A stretch of 64,000 nt of DNA from positions 44,949,223 through 45,013,222 of the forward strand of contig OY987303.1 of NCBI GenBank assembly GCA_963920635.1. Reading direction: 5' to 3'. How positions within the stretch are numbered: the stretch's first letter is position 1; each line of letters opens with the position of its first letter. Shown here piece after piece: positions 45,001 to 61,375 of the stretch. The translations under genes were made by a program, and so were the position numbers. This DNA comes from Pseudeuparius sepicola. Its lineage: Eukaryota > Arthropoda > Insecta > Coleoptera > Anthribidae. The notes under the pieces are model-generated. The model was not told the DNA's origin and made no database searches. It saw nothing but the letters and a program-made list of their open reading frames with translations.

Positions 45001-47386
45001 CGAGTCTGTGACATTTAGCCAAGACAACAATGCTGTTTTAAAAATACTGGGCCTACAGTGGTGTCCAACTGCAGATAAATTTGCATATAAGGTTGACTCA
45101 AAGATTGTCGATAGCAAAAATTGCACAAAACGATCTATCTTATCAAGCATCGCACGTATCTACGACCCATTGGGTTTTTTATGCCCGGTCACTTTTTTTG
45201 CAAAACAATTCATTCAAAAACTTTGGTGCCTCGGACTTGATTGGGATGATAGGCCACCGCCACTTCTTTGTGAAAGTTGGGAAAACTTCATTTCCGATTT
45301 AAGGTTCTTATCATCTTTTTCATTGCCGCGATGTATTGTAACAAAAAATTACCAATCATGTGAATTACACGGTTTTTCGGACGCATCCGAGAGGGGATAC
45401 GCAGGCGTAGTTTATTTACGATTTTTTTACAATGACGCATATTACACGTTTTTTGTAACCGCCAAATCAAAAATCGCGCCTTTAAAAACTGTCTCAATAC
45501 CGCGCCTAGAGCTGTTAGGTGCAGTTTTACTGTCAAAATTATTAACATTTGTTATCGGAAGTTTGCAGGAAAAAATTACAATTTCCCAAGTCTACGCTTG
45601 GGCCGATTCCTCAGTCGCGTTAACGTGGATTAAGTCGCCGCCACATAAATACAAAACATTTATTGCGAATCGCATTTCTTACATTCAGGAAAGAATCGCG
45701 CCACATTTATGGCATTATGTAAGCTCGGAAAATAATCCCGCTGATTACGCATCGCGTGGCTTGTTAGCTTCGGAATTAGTAGAAGAAAACAATACGTGGT
45801 TTTCGGGACCCACGTGGTTGTACAAACATAAAACTGATTGGCCAAAAAATAAATTGAATTCTGACATGTTTAACGAAGTAGATTTCGAGGAAAAATCAAA
45901 TTCTTTCGCTACTTTTATTGAAGAAAATTTACTCAATAATTTAATTGAAAAATATTCTTGTCTTTCGAAATTAAAATGTGTACTAGCTTTCATATTACGA
46001 TTTATACATAACCTTAAATTTCATAATAATAAGAAATCGGGAAATCTTTCAGCATTAGAAAGGCATGAAGCCTTAATGTTGCTTGTAAAACATGTTCAGA
46101 ATTTGCATTTTTCCGAAGATATTTCTTTGTTATTAAAGAAAAAATTACCTTCCAAACCGCTACGCAAACTAAACGTTTTTTCGGATGATAAGGGTGTTTT
46201 GAGAGTTGGCGGACGCCTAAGACATTCCAACCTATCATATGACGCAAAATTTCCAGCACTTCTACCAAAAAATTCTCCATTAACGGACTTGATTATTCGC
46301 GATTTCCATCACGCTTATTTGCACCCAGGCATACAATCGTTACAATATTTGGTCATGCAACAATTTTGGATACAATCTATGCGCCGCGCTATTAAAAAAT
46401 GCACATCAAACTGCCTAAAATGTTGGCGTTTGTCTCCAAAGACATTTCAGCCCCCGATGGGTGATCTTCCCCTCGAACGCATAAGCCAGATTAAGCCATT
46501 TTTACACGCCGCGGTTGACTACGCAGGACCTTTTACAACCACACTGGGAAAGGTGCGTGGTGCAAAAACGTATAAGTCTTATATTTGCGTTTTTGTGTGT
46601 TTTAGCACGAAGGCTATACATTTAGAATTGACATCTGACCTGAGCAGCGATGCATTTTTAGCATGTTTCAGACGTTTTATCGCACGCAGAGGGAGAGTTG
46701 AAAAATTATATAGTGATTGCGGAACGAATTTTCAAGGTGCAAACAGACAAATTCAAACTATTTTGCAACATTGTTCTGAGTTTAATAACATAGAATGGCA
46801 TTTTAACCCGCCTTCTGCTCCGCATTTTTCGGGACTTGTTGAGGCTGGAGTGAAGTCCACCAAAACGCACCTTTATCGTGTAATAGGGGAACAGATTATG
46901 ACTTTTGAAGAATTTTACACCCTTCTATGCCAAATAGAATCCATTTTAAACTCAAGGCCCCTTTATCCCCTCAGCAATGACCCTAACGACCTCTCGGTGT
47001 TGACACCAGGCCATTTCCTTACTCTTCAACCACTTTCATCATTGCCCGATTTTGACTACTCACAAAAGAAATTGAACACGCTTACGCGCTGGCAACTTCT
47101 CCAAAGATTCCAGCAAGATTTCTGGAGGCGATGGCACAACGAGTATTTGCACACGTTGCAACAGAGGTCCAAGTGGCTGGAACCCACTTCGGAATCTGTT
47201 GCAATTGGCAAATTGGTCGTCATAAAAAATGAACTTGCACCACCTTTAAGGTGGAACTTAGGGAAAATTGTAGCTTTACATCCCGGAAGAGATGGTATAA
47301 TACGGGTAGCTACAGTTCACACCCGACAGGGTGATTTCAAGCGACCTTTGGTCAAACTGTGTCCACTTCCGACACAGAATAATTGA
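42098..47386 (+). CDS. BEL/Pao Gag-Pol polyprotein, intact
   Basis: This single 1762-residue frame drives retrotransposition. It starts at the first ATG (context CAAAATGTCAAC); six upstream codons are open but lack ATG. In order: a Pao-type gag region (about residues 130-270), a Cys/His-rich region with zinc knuckles (about 348-412), an aspartic protease with LIDCGSETSYI (about 506), reverse transcriptase with the FVDD active site (about 914), RNase H (GFSDASERGYAG near 1092), integrase with a zinc-binding H/C domain (near 1401-1435) and DDE core (VDYAGPF, SDCGTNF, GLVEAGV near 1472-1580). It closes with a C-terminal domain containing WRRWHNEYL. No envelope frame follows. Stop to 3' LTR is 39 bp. 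All catalytic motifs are present. Confidence 0.95.
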   Translation: MSTAKIKQAKALRQICINQVTQMKEFAQKAETDKKYHIQFKMLACDIEQIISEFKKYHENVITLSSIQDEALDDEDGLRREFVFNTSYVKSILTLIAEGDGQETELLLNSTRQSVKQGGKGKNLKLSRIELPKFSGEDITKFKGFLDLYNSLVHENDDLTNIEKFKYLVAHLEGRALAHIEQTPLAAENYQIAYEALIEKFYDKKILAFAHLQAIDNAPVITSPKQYADLNKLLTIFSLNISALKNMGFNTDDWDFMLLFLLSKHLDDDILVKFEIQRQVKGELPTYKELYQFAYCQSHAQDSIDTLNNRLPNSQNKTKIKFHEKTSQNKPRHFATFFSQENKVRPSGCSLCNSSHQLYACANFHKKSPQERNAFAKQNNLCMNCLSPYHDSRFCKSNTVCKTCGYRHHSLLHVRYERNRVSSDQNHISSHQAQPSMSGSNNQNLGNSSFTPIQSSASAQLATTSHLPANQPNFCGTSVSRNGAILGTAVVDVLDIRGCFQKVRVLIDCGSETSYISEKCVKRLGLNKYKCNLAIDGLCTMQYFASNGAVTCTIKPADKPAPTLTLETVVLPKICDDRPISPLTDYRKWDHIKNLPLADINFYKPSPIDILIGPEIYPDIVLDGKRMGKPNEPAALNTIFGWIIIGRLRRSDAVISATTLFSSTCQINDRLKAFWEVEEVPQTHKLSPEDELAESIFEKTTTRTQDGRYVVQLPFKSTDPTFDYENTRSLAVRRFLSLEKRLINNPQIYKQYSNTLQEYLDNKYLEPVVNEKINSAFYIPHHCVSKMDKPNAIRIVFDASAQTNCGSLNSHLLSGPKLQKDIVCILLNFRLHPVVFTSDIKGMFTQIVVAEKHRDYQRLVWRFSPQEEIQDFKLMRVTFGLTSSPFLANRTIIQLIKEEGLEFPTASKILQNDIFVDDICSGSDTLKNATIARDELIQLCNKGGFELRKWTSNIPDFLNGLSDSQIYSESVTFSQDNNAVLKILGLQWCPTADKFAYKVDSKIVDSKNCTKRSILSSIARIYDPLGFLCPVTFFAKQFIQKLWCLGLDWDDRPPPLLCESWENFISDLRFLSSFSLPRCIVTKNYQSCELHGFSDASERGYAGVVYLRFFYNDAYYTFFVTAKSKIAPLKTVSIPRLELLGAVLLSKLLTFVIGSLQEKITISQVYAWADSSVALTWIKSPPHKYKTFIANRISYIQERIAPHLWHYVSSENNPADYASRGLLASELVEENNTWFSGPTWLYKHKTDWPKNKLNSDMFNEVDFEEKSNSFATFIEENLLNNLIEKYSCLSKLKCVLAFILRFIHNLKFHNNKKSGNLSALERHEALMLLVKHVQNLHFSEDISLLLKKKLPSKPLRKLNVFSDDKGVLRVGGRLRHSNLSYDAKFPALLPKNSPLTDLIIRDFHHAYLHPGIQSLQYLVMQQFWIQSMRRAIKKCTSNCLKCWRLSPKTFQPPMGDLPLERISQIKPFLHAAVDYAGPFTTTLGKVRGAKTYKSYICVFVCFSTKAIHLELTSDLSSDAFLACFRRFIARRGRVEKLYSDCGTNFQGANRQIQTILQHCSEFNNIEWHFNPPSAPHFSGLVEAGVKSTKTHLYRVIGEQIMTFEEFYTLLCQIESILNSRPLYPLSNDPNDLSVLTPGHFLTLQPLSSLPDFDYSQKKLNTLTRWQLLQRFQQDFWRRWHNEYLHTLQQRSKWLEPTSESVAIGKLVVIKNELAPPLRWNLGKIVALHPGRDGIIRVATVHTRQGDFKRPLVKLCPLPTQNN

Positions 47387-47409
47387 AAGGCATATCTCAC
47401 TATATATGC

Positions 47410-47425
47410 CTTTGGGGGGGGAATA
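47410..47425 (+). other. polypurine tract before 3' LTR
   Basis: A run of eight G residues followed by AATA lies immediately upstream of the 3' LTR. This is the standard place of the plus-strand primer in LTR retroelements. Confidence 0.75.
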
Positions 47426-47873
47426 TGTTTGGGATTTATCTAATTTAATTTTATTTTGTTTTATAAAATATACGCATATATTTTCTTTGGGCTTAGTTAA
47501 TATTTTTGGGGTGCTAATTATTGATATTTGAGAATTTATTTAGTTTTCATAGTTCAGTCTTTATATATAAATTCAAATTTAAACTTGCGCGACATGAGAT
47601 TGCACTAAGGAAACGCGCGCATGCGCACCTAAGAAGACCCCGAAGAGACCAGTACGAATACGGAAGCGGCACGCTCCGGAGCTACCAGATCGTGTGGAGA
47701 AGGAACATTAATATCTTTCGCATATCGCCGCGTCCCGCCCCTTTTTTTCACTCGCGTCGCTGGAGGGTGTGCACACCTGGACAACTGGGGACCAAGGAAC
47801 AAGAAACAAGTAAGTGCATTCTCATTCGTATAAACTTCAACGCAATACGCGTGATATGAGTAAAAAACGCACA
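47426..47873 (+). repeat. BEL/Pao 3' LTR
   Basis: The same length as the 5' LTR and identical as far as I can read, including both predicted frames. It is followed by the second ATTGG target copy. Confidence 0.95.
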
Positions 47874-47935
47874 ATTGGTATTAATGCAGAAACTATTCGT
47901 CTCGACTCACAAAAGTTACAACTGAAGACTATCAA

Positions 47936-48955
47936 GTAAGTATACAGACATTAAAAGAAGGGGAAAATTTTTCAAATGCAGAAATTACTTGTAACACATA
48001 GTTTTAATATTTTATCCTTGGCTATATTTTACTCTATAGCTACTAATGATTGTTTCTTTAAACTGGTAAGAATACAATTTGGCGAAATTAATACAGTGCA
48101 ACCTCGATAATCCGAACTTATTGGGAATGATGGTTGGTCAGACTCGGCGTTTGTTTGGATTAACGAATTCTCCTTATCAGCATCATTTTTCTGCTGCAGT
48201 AATAAAACTTCCTTCGTTCTTTTCCCATATTTTTTATTTACTAACAGATTTTAAGAAATGACGCATCGTTGCTTGCGAATAAGAATAAGCTATTGACGTA
48301 AAACTTCACAATGGCCCTTCACAACACCAACATTGTATGAGATGGGCTTTCTCTATATTTTAAGACCTACTGCAAGGAAAATCGGGCCATCAGGGTCAGA
48401 GCTATACCTAATAATGCGTCATTTTCATCTTTCATATGCTGCAGGACTGGAATTGTCTTTGTTCTTTTGTCCATCGCTCCGTCGCTTGCGGATAGGACGG
48501 AATATTGACAGAAAACTTCAAAATGGCTGATTTTCTGAAATTGAAGATGGCGGCCATACTTAATAAATAATGGTCCTTCCTCTGCAAGATTACTATGCTA
48601 TTACTCGTTAATTCAAGCACATCGAGGGTGGGAGAGTAAGTGAAAATAATTTTCACTTTTTTCTTCTTTATGTGTCTAGGTACTACACACGTCGATTAGT
48701 GGACATTACCTAATACGACTGCAAACTCATCGTAAAAGGTTTATTTGTGGCCAAACTAGTAGGTAAAACCCAAAATGTAGACTCCAGAATTATTTATTCA
48801 AAACAAAAAGTCATACTATGAAACTTACTTAACATACTAAAATTGGTTTAAATTAGGTATCTACCTATACAGGGTAAGTCTTTGACCAGTACAAAAATGT
48901 CAACCAAAGGTAAATAATTTGAACCCCTGGAGCATAAAAATTATGAAAATTATGG
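47936..48955. other. no gene identified
   Basis: Mixed sequence with GTATACAG and AAATGCAG acceptor-like sites shortly after the possible exon. No downstream exon in the right phase could be recognised. Confidence 0.3.
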
Positions 48956-48956
48956 T

Positions 48957-49637
48957 TGGTGGAAAAAAGATCGAAAATCAAAAGGTCGAATCGCAATCGA
49001 CCGAATCACAAAATGTCGAAAACAAAATTAAGAAACTACAAAAGGTCGAATCAAAAAAGATCGAAAGACAAAAGGTCGAAACTACAAAAGGTTGAATCAC
49101 AAAAGGTCGAGATTGGCGGAAAAAAGGTCGAAACAAAAAAGGTCGAATCACAAAATATTTAAAATATAGCAACTGCAAAAGACCGAATCACAATTGGTCG
49201 AATCACAAAAGGTCGAATTGATAATTGATAATTTTTTTTTTATATTTTTTTTTTATATATTTTTTTAATTGGCGGAAAAAAGGTTGAAACACAAAAGCAG
49301 GAAAAGCCTATTTTGTATAAACGAAAAATATTGTCAGTAGGTGTCCATTACTGACTTCAGCTTAGGCGTGTAGCTGCAGTTTCCCTTTTTGGACCAAAAT
49401 GTAGGTACTTTCAATTGAAGACCTATTATTACATAACGAGTTTTAAAATTTTTACCTTTTGTGTTTCGACCTCTTGTGATTGGACCTTTTGTCTTTCAAC
49501 CTTTTGTGATTTGACTTCTTGTGATTCGACCTTTAGTGTTTCGACCTTAGTTTTTCGATTTTTTGATTATTCGACATTTTCTGCTTTCGAGATTTTTTAA
49601 AATTTCGGCCTTTTGTGTTTCTACCTTTTTTCCACGA
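48957..49637. mobile_element. foldback element with arrays of ACAAAAGGTCGAA
   Basis: The outer ends, GTGGAAAAAAGATCGAAA and GTTTCTACCTTTTTTCCAC, are inverted. The left arm (to about 49225) is an array of roughly 15 imperfect ACAAAAGGTCGAA units. The right arm (49445-49637) carries the same unit inverted (TTTTGTGATTCGACC). A poly-T/AT centre lies at 49225-49280. Tandem units inside inverted arms are the classical Foldback design. Long frames on either strand are repeat read-through. Confidence 0.8.
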
Positions 49638-49654
49638 ATCGAAAATTATGCTTT

Positions 49655-49960
49655 TTTTTATTGCGTGTAACTCCGCCCCTGATGGACCGACACGAAACAT
49701 TCGAATAGTGCACAGTGCACGTAATAGTTGTGCACACGAGGCAGCTTTGAAATACGTCTGTTGTGTGGGTAGAAGAGAGCGGGGGGCAAGGTTTCCACCA
49801 ATCAGATTTCAAATTTGCCTGAGCTGTGAATGGACAACCGCCGATGTCGGTCGAAAGTCGAACAGTACACTTGCACTGGCTCTACCGCTGACTGGCCACG
49901 ACGCAACGACGGCGATATGTCCATGTGGAAATAAAAGTAAGAACCGAACCGGATCAAATT
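49655..49960. other. GC-rich island, possible promoter or exon
   Basis: CpG-containing sequence stands out from the AT-rich surroundings, with a CCACCAATCAGA motif at about 49796. A 126-residue plus-strand frame (49615-49995) spans it but starts within the foldback and matches nothing I know. It could be TE-derived. Confidence 0.3.
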
Positions 49961-50230
49961 TATCAGTATTGATTCCTTGGGGAGTCTGTATGTAATTAAA
50001 TATTAAATTTATTTATATGTTTATGTTAAGAAGAGTAATTAATTTAGGAGGCCACGTGCATATGTGCAATTATTGGAGAACTGCCACTGGTTTCTCCAAA
50101 ATAAACATTTTACCATGACTAATTTTAATAACCTAGCGCCATGAAAACAATGCTCGAAATGGAAGTCCACCTCCAGGAGTATACTACTGTTGGCATTGTT
50201 ATCTACATTTTTTAATGAATTTGACAAGAT

Positions 50231-50285
50231 TTTGATAATAAAGCAAACAGCCGTATTTGTAAATGTCTGTGTTTTATTTTCAAAG
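50231..50285. terminator. back-to-back poly(A) signals on both strands
   Basis: On the plus strand, GATAATAAAGC is followed by a GT-rich TGTAAATGTCTGTGTTTT. On the minus strand, GAAAATAAAACACAG is followed by CAGACATTTAC. The two signals face each other within 45 bp, the arrangement expected where convergent transcripts end. One could serve ovo on the minus strand. Confidence 0.4.
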
Positions 50286-52310
50286 CAACATTAGAAAAAT
50301 ACATATTTTCCTTTACAATTATATATAGGTCTAGAGGGAGGGAAATTATAAATACAAACAATAAAGTTATATGCTTTTTCTGTGAAATATTAAAGCTAGG
50401 AATTTTAAATAAAACGAGAACACTTAGAGTCTATGTCTCACAAGTCAGAATATCAGTTCCACTATATAATTTACTAAAAGGTATTACTCAATACTGTGAT
50501 GTAAATCGAAAAGTGATTCTTTATATTAAAATCTGTTAAAACATTTTAGGTACACTGGCAAAAACAAATAAACTTCCATACACACCTCAGATAACAGCTT
50601 TCAATTACCAAAAAAAAATATATCAAGATATCTTTTACATTTGTACATAACTATTAATGTTTATTTTTTGTTTTATTTAGTGTTATTTTTTAACAAATTG
50701 GGAAATTAATAATTTGGGAAAATTATTATCTGAATTTGGTGTAGAGCCTAGCAGTATTAAACAAAATGTATCAAAACAGATAAAGTTTAAAACCCTAATA
50801 CAAATAATAAAAAACTTAGGTACTTACAGTAAACAAACACAACTTAAAAGATCCTATATACAAACACATCTAGCTTTTAAATATTAGTTTAATGCTCTTA
50901 ACAAAATTACGAAAGTAACATAAGGTATTGAGTTTTCGTTGTAAAGTGAATATGGAAATCACATACCTACATATTTCTATAAATATATAAATAATTCTGT
51001 AGCACCATAGTAATGTCTTGCCTATGAAGCACCAGAATATACCAAGGAACGAGCTAAAGTTTAGAATGTTTCCAGCAACATTTTTCAAAACCAAACAAGT
51101 CTGTTTACCCCATGAACAGTTTTTATATTGGATAATGACAAAATAAGATAAAACACGGTTGTTTAAAAAAGCCTGTAGATCATATCACTGGGAAAACATA
51201 ATAATATCCTTTGTAAATCATCACCATGAATTTTTATAATAACTATTGCAAGAGGTACACATTACCTGAATCAAATCACACAACAACAACGCCGTTATTC
51301 TAAATTCTAACATCGTTCCAAAATAACATTTAATGCGAGTGCTTAGCTAAACTTACTTAAGTAACCCAGTTTTCTTCCACCTGATTGCACAAAAAACCCG
51401 ATTTTATTATATTTTGTTCAAGTCATCGTCGCTTTATAGATAATAAATGTGACGAATTTGAGGCTTGCCCCTGCTTCTTCAACGTCCTACTCTCCATTTC
51501 CCGAAGAACAACCTTACGGTTACGATTTTTTAATCATTAAAAATTATCACAGAAGAAATAGATTTATTCTCGCAACTCGTTAGAAAAGGAAAGGAAGAGA
51601 GAAAATTTGTACATGTTGGACGGAAAGAATGGTGTACTGTGGTGTCTGTCAAGAGGAAAAATCAGAATTTTTATTACTCAATATTTTTCTATACCAATGA
51701 AATTTTTTTGCACATTGGATGGTTACATAAAAAAAAATTGTAATATTTAAAAAAAAATGCTACTCACCTCCCTGTTTTGAACCCTTCTATAAGCATTGTC
51801 AACCAATGAGAGTGGCACAATATTCTCATAATTTAAGAAAACTATAGGAAAATTACTTAGTTTCTCTCAAGCATTAAAACTGAGAGAATTCAGAATTAGA
51901 ATTGCACAAATGCTGGCCATATTACTGCTCAAATGCTCATTTTGACTAATATATTTTTTTCCAAATCACAAGATTGAACAGTCAGGAATCAAACGTAAGT
52001 CTCAAAAGACTCAAAACTAACTATGGTGATGAGGCAGTTAGGGCACTGAAGTATTTATTCCATAATATAGTTTGATGTTTATTTTTACAGCAAAATTTCT
52101 GGAATTAATAGAAATTGTTAAAATATACTTTTTCATATAAAAAAAATTATAATTTTCATTGCATATTTTAATTTTACATCTTTAATGTAAATGTCCATAG
52201 TGCACTAAATAAAAAAGTAAAACAGATTTGATAAATTTCTGCAAAAAGCTTATGACAAAAAAAATGTCTTTCTTCTGACAGACCCCACATGACATAGATA
52301 AATAAATTAT
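50286..52310 (-). other. AT-rich region, possible long ovo 3' UTR
   Basis: Two kilobases without any of the repeat families that fill the rest of the window and without coding frames. This is compatible with a 3' UTR under constraint. An earlier minus-strand AATAAA near 52050 would give a short UTR instead. Confidence 0.35.
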
Positions 52311-58374
<6,064 letters not shown>

Positions 58375-58929
58375 CTGAAAGAGTAAAAATAAATAATGAA
58401 TAAAGCAATTGATTTGTTGTTTTGGTAAAACTATGATTTTTTTATACAAGGATCAGGGTGTCCCCCAATTGCTTTTATTGCGATTATTTTGCTTAGGATG
58501 AACGTTGTTCGTTGATTCAAAAATAGTATATTCGGGGAAAAAAATGAATCCATCTACGGGTTACCGATTATAAACAGAGAGATACCAAAATGTAAGAATA
58601 AACAGTTTTCTATAAAAAAAATGGCCGAAATCTAATATTGACTAAATGGAGAGTGTCGTAAAATTATTAGTTGTCACTGACTTCCGGTTTCACCAGAAGT
58701 TGGTATTATTTTCTCGTATATCCTAGGGTGTCCTAGGATAAACTAAACAGGTGAAAGACCAAAAAAATGGTTGAAATTTTGCAATTTGAGGCACTTGACT
58801 TGAATGTAATTTCTCATATTTCTGTCGTAGGACAATAAAATGATCTATACCCCTATTTTCTTGTCAGAACTTTTTACTTTTTATATTTTTTTAAATAATA
58901 AGTAACATTTTTGTATAGGTCAAGGTATA
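58375..58929. other. ovo intron with decayed foldback ends
   Basis: CAGGGTGTCCCCCAATTGCT at 58453 and CTAGGGTGTCCTAGGATAAA near 58732 resemble left ends of the foldback family but have no visible partners. No exon is recognised. Confidence 0.35.
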
Positions 58930-60000
58930 CAGGGTGTCTGGTAAGTATGGGACAATCTCACAGGAGCAGGGGGACGTCACAATATTACGATTGAGCTTAA
59001 CAACAACAGGTCAGATCTCAATAGTTACTGAGATACAGGGCCTTGTAACTCTTTTTCAAATTGAATTATGGCAATATCTCTCAAACTAATTAAGCTGCTG
59101 AACTGAAATTTGGCACTACCACAGATAACGTTATTTGTGGCACTACTATGTTTTTATGGTGATGGAGAATAAGCTGAAAATGTCAATTTTGCTCTATCAC
59201 ACAGAGGGCGCCACTTGCGCTGATTTTGGATCGTGCTTTTACTCGTAACATTTTTGAGGTTACCTTTTTATTCCTGCAGGTCTATCGTTTTAGTGCATCT
59301 TTTCCTTCTGCAAGAAAAAGGTACTCTTGTTTCATAATTATCAAATCAACCATTTGCGTTGAAATTGGCAAAATGTGCCCCAAAACACCTGTTGACTTCA
59401 ATATTCGAAACATAAAATTTTCACCTACAGCTTTTAAATGTTACAGAACAACTGTACATTCAAAATGATGAAAAAAATGCCAAATGGGCATTGGTCAAAA
59501 CACCATTGGTTTTCTTGAAATAGAGTGTCCAAATTTTGTCAAATTCAATCCTTTCCATTTTGAAAGCTAATAATTTTTGGAAAGCGGTAGGTGAAAATGG
59601 TATGTTTCGAAATTGAAGTCAACAGGTGTTTTGGGGGCAGGTTTTGGCAATTTCAACGCAAACGGTTGATTTGATCGTTATGAAACACGAATACCTCTTT
59701 TGCAAAATGAAAAGATGCACTAAAATGATGGACCTGCAGGACCAAGAAAATAACCTCAAAAAAGTTACAAATACAAGCATGATCCAAAAACAGCGCAAGT
59801 GGCGCCCTCTGTGCCAAATTTCAGGTCAGCAGCTTGATTAGTTTCGGAGATATTGCCATAATTCAATTTGAAAAAAAGATTTACAACGCCCTGTATCTCA
59901 GTAACTATTGAGATCTGACCCATAGTTGTTCAGCTCAATCTATATGTTGACGTCCCCTACCTGCTCCTGTGAGATTGCCTTATACTTACCGGACACACTG
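58930..60000. mobile_element. foldback element in ovo intron (GTAAGTATG subfamily)
   Basis: TA-flanked CAGGGTGTCTGGTAAGTATG on the left and ATACTTACCGGACACACTG on the right. The arms are complementary through CAATCTCACAGGAGCAGG and the ACTGAGATACAGGG block. It is the closest relative of the element at 37493-38613. Confidence 0.88.
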
Positions 60001-60259
60001 TATGCAGTGTCCCTACTTTTAAGTGTATGCAAATCGATAAAAAAAATATTTTGAGAGATATTTTCAAAAACCTTTTTTGTTCGCAACAGGGTCTAAGCAT
60101 ACTTTAATGAGTATGAGCTTTATGTGTAGGTATTTTCATCCCAGTAGGTTTATGTCAGTTTGTCTGTTTGGCTATTCGCTTAACTTTGTGCGTATTTGTT
60201 TAAACTTATCCAAGAAAACTTGATTTTAACTTTTTAAGAACCCTGGATACCTGTATCTA

Positions 60260-61375
60260 CAGCGTGTCCAACTTTAAACCTGTACAAATACGTAAAATCT
60301 TCATTTTTGGAGATAATCGCCCAAACTTTTTTTGTTTGAAAAACCTTCAAAAACCGCTTCTTTTGACCTTTCTGCCATTTTCAAAATGCAAATCCAGAGC
60401 CGGCTGCGATTTTTTTATATCCCCGATTTTCACGAAAACCATTTAGCGATTTTTTTATTTAAAATCTGACCCCACAGCGTTTATTAGAACACCCAAAAAC
60501 CCTTATATACCAAATTTGAATAAAAAATATACTGGAAGTTCCATTCTGCAGGGTGTCAAAGTTGAGCAAATTAGGAATTTTAAAGGCATCTGCCAAGTCA
60601 AGTGTACCTTGGAATCCCCTCAAAACAGTTGAATGGTCAATAGGACCACTGAAGGTGTTGGTGTGCAGAGGTCCAATACAAAATATACAGAGTGTTCTTA
60701 TATGTGCCATCTCAAATTACTGAATTTTTGGAACTTTATACGGGTCAACAATCGTGTATATCAAAACACACTATAAACGAACTAAATTTAAAAAATACAG
60801 AAGCCTCCCAGTCAGTAAGTCCATAAGCCACAACAGGAAACGCACAGAAAATGTATCATCTTAGACAGTGACTTTGTTGAAAAGGTCCAATAAATTAAAT
60901 TGTTTTTATTTGTTGGTTGGCATTTTGTAAATAAATAAATTACTTATGTGTTTATTAATATTTTTTCAATGATTCCAGAGCACTCCTGGAGCTGACCAGT
61001 ATAAAGTTTAATAAAAATTCAGAATTTTGAGATGGCTCAGAGAAAAATACCCTGTATATTTTTGTAGTAAATCTTTTCACACCAACATTTTGAGTGGTCC
61101 TGTTGACCATTCAACTCTTTTGAAGGGATTTTCATGGCACATTTGACTCGCCAGATGTCTTTAAAATTCCTATTTTTCTCAAATTTGACACCCTACAGAA
61201 TGGAACTCTCTGTATATGTTTTGTTCAACTTTGGTATATGGGGGTCTTGGGGTGTTATTATTAACGCTGTGTGGTCAGATTTTAAATAAAAAAATCGATA
61301 AATGGTTTTCTGAAAATCGGGGGTATAAAAAAATTGCAGCCGGCCCTGGATTTGCATTTTGAAAATGGCAGGAAG
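60260..61375. mobile_element. foldback element, family of 2.3 and 19.1 kb copies
   Basis: A TA-flanked CAGCGTGTCCAACTTTAAAC starts the left arm. The right arm carries AAATCGGGGGTATAAAAAAA to CATTTTGAAAATGGCAGGAA, inverse to 60380-60440, but lacks the final 100 bp. The centre near 60840-60980 matches the centre of the 2306-3510 element (AGACAGTGACTTTRTTGA). Confidence 0.75.

Larger units (their letters stand above)
41307..47873 (+). mobile_element. complete BEL/Pao LTR retrotransposon
   Basis: The element is 6567 bp with two 448-bp LTRs beginning TGTTTGGG and ending ACGCACA. It is flanked by a 5-bp duplication ATTGG (41302-41306 and 47874-47878). One uninterrupted polyprotein lies between the LTRs. 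A purine tract (TTTGGGGGGGGAATA) precedes the 3' LTR. Just after the 5' LTR, GATCCTCGCGAGCCGGATTC resembles the inverse of a tRNA 3' part and may be the primer site, though no TGG is visible. The LTRs look identical by eye, which implies a very recent insertion. Confidence 0.95.
41295..47935 (+). other. possible host exon split by the BEL/Pao insertion
   Basis: If the retroelement and one ATTGG copy are removed, 41295-41306 and 47879-47935 form a 69-bp segment between CTATTTTAG and the strong donor AA|GTAAGT. One frame is open throughout (GSIGINAETIRL then DSQKLQLKTI). I do not recognise the protein and found no partner exons in phase. Without insertion this would be a normal-looking insect exon; with it, splicing or reading would be disrupted. 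The evidence is suggestive only. Confidence 0.3.

Noticed and set aside
48956..49178. Lysine-rich and phenylalanine-rich proteins on opposite strands
   Set aside because: Both are translations of the ACAAAAGGTCGAA array; no start context or conservation is expected.
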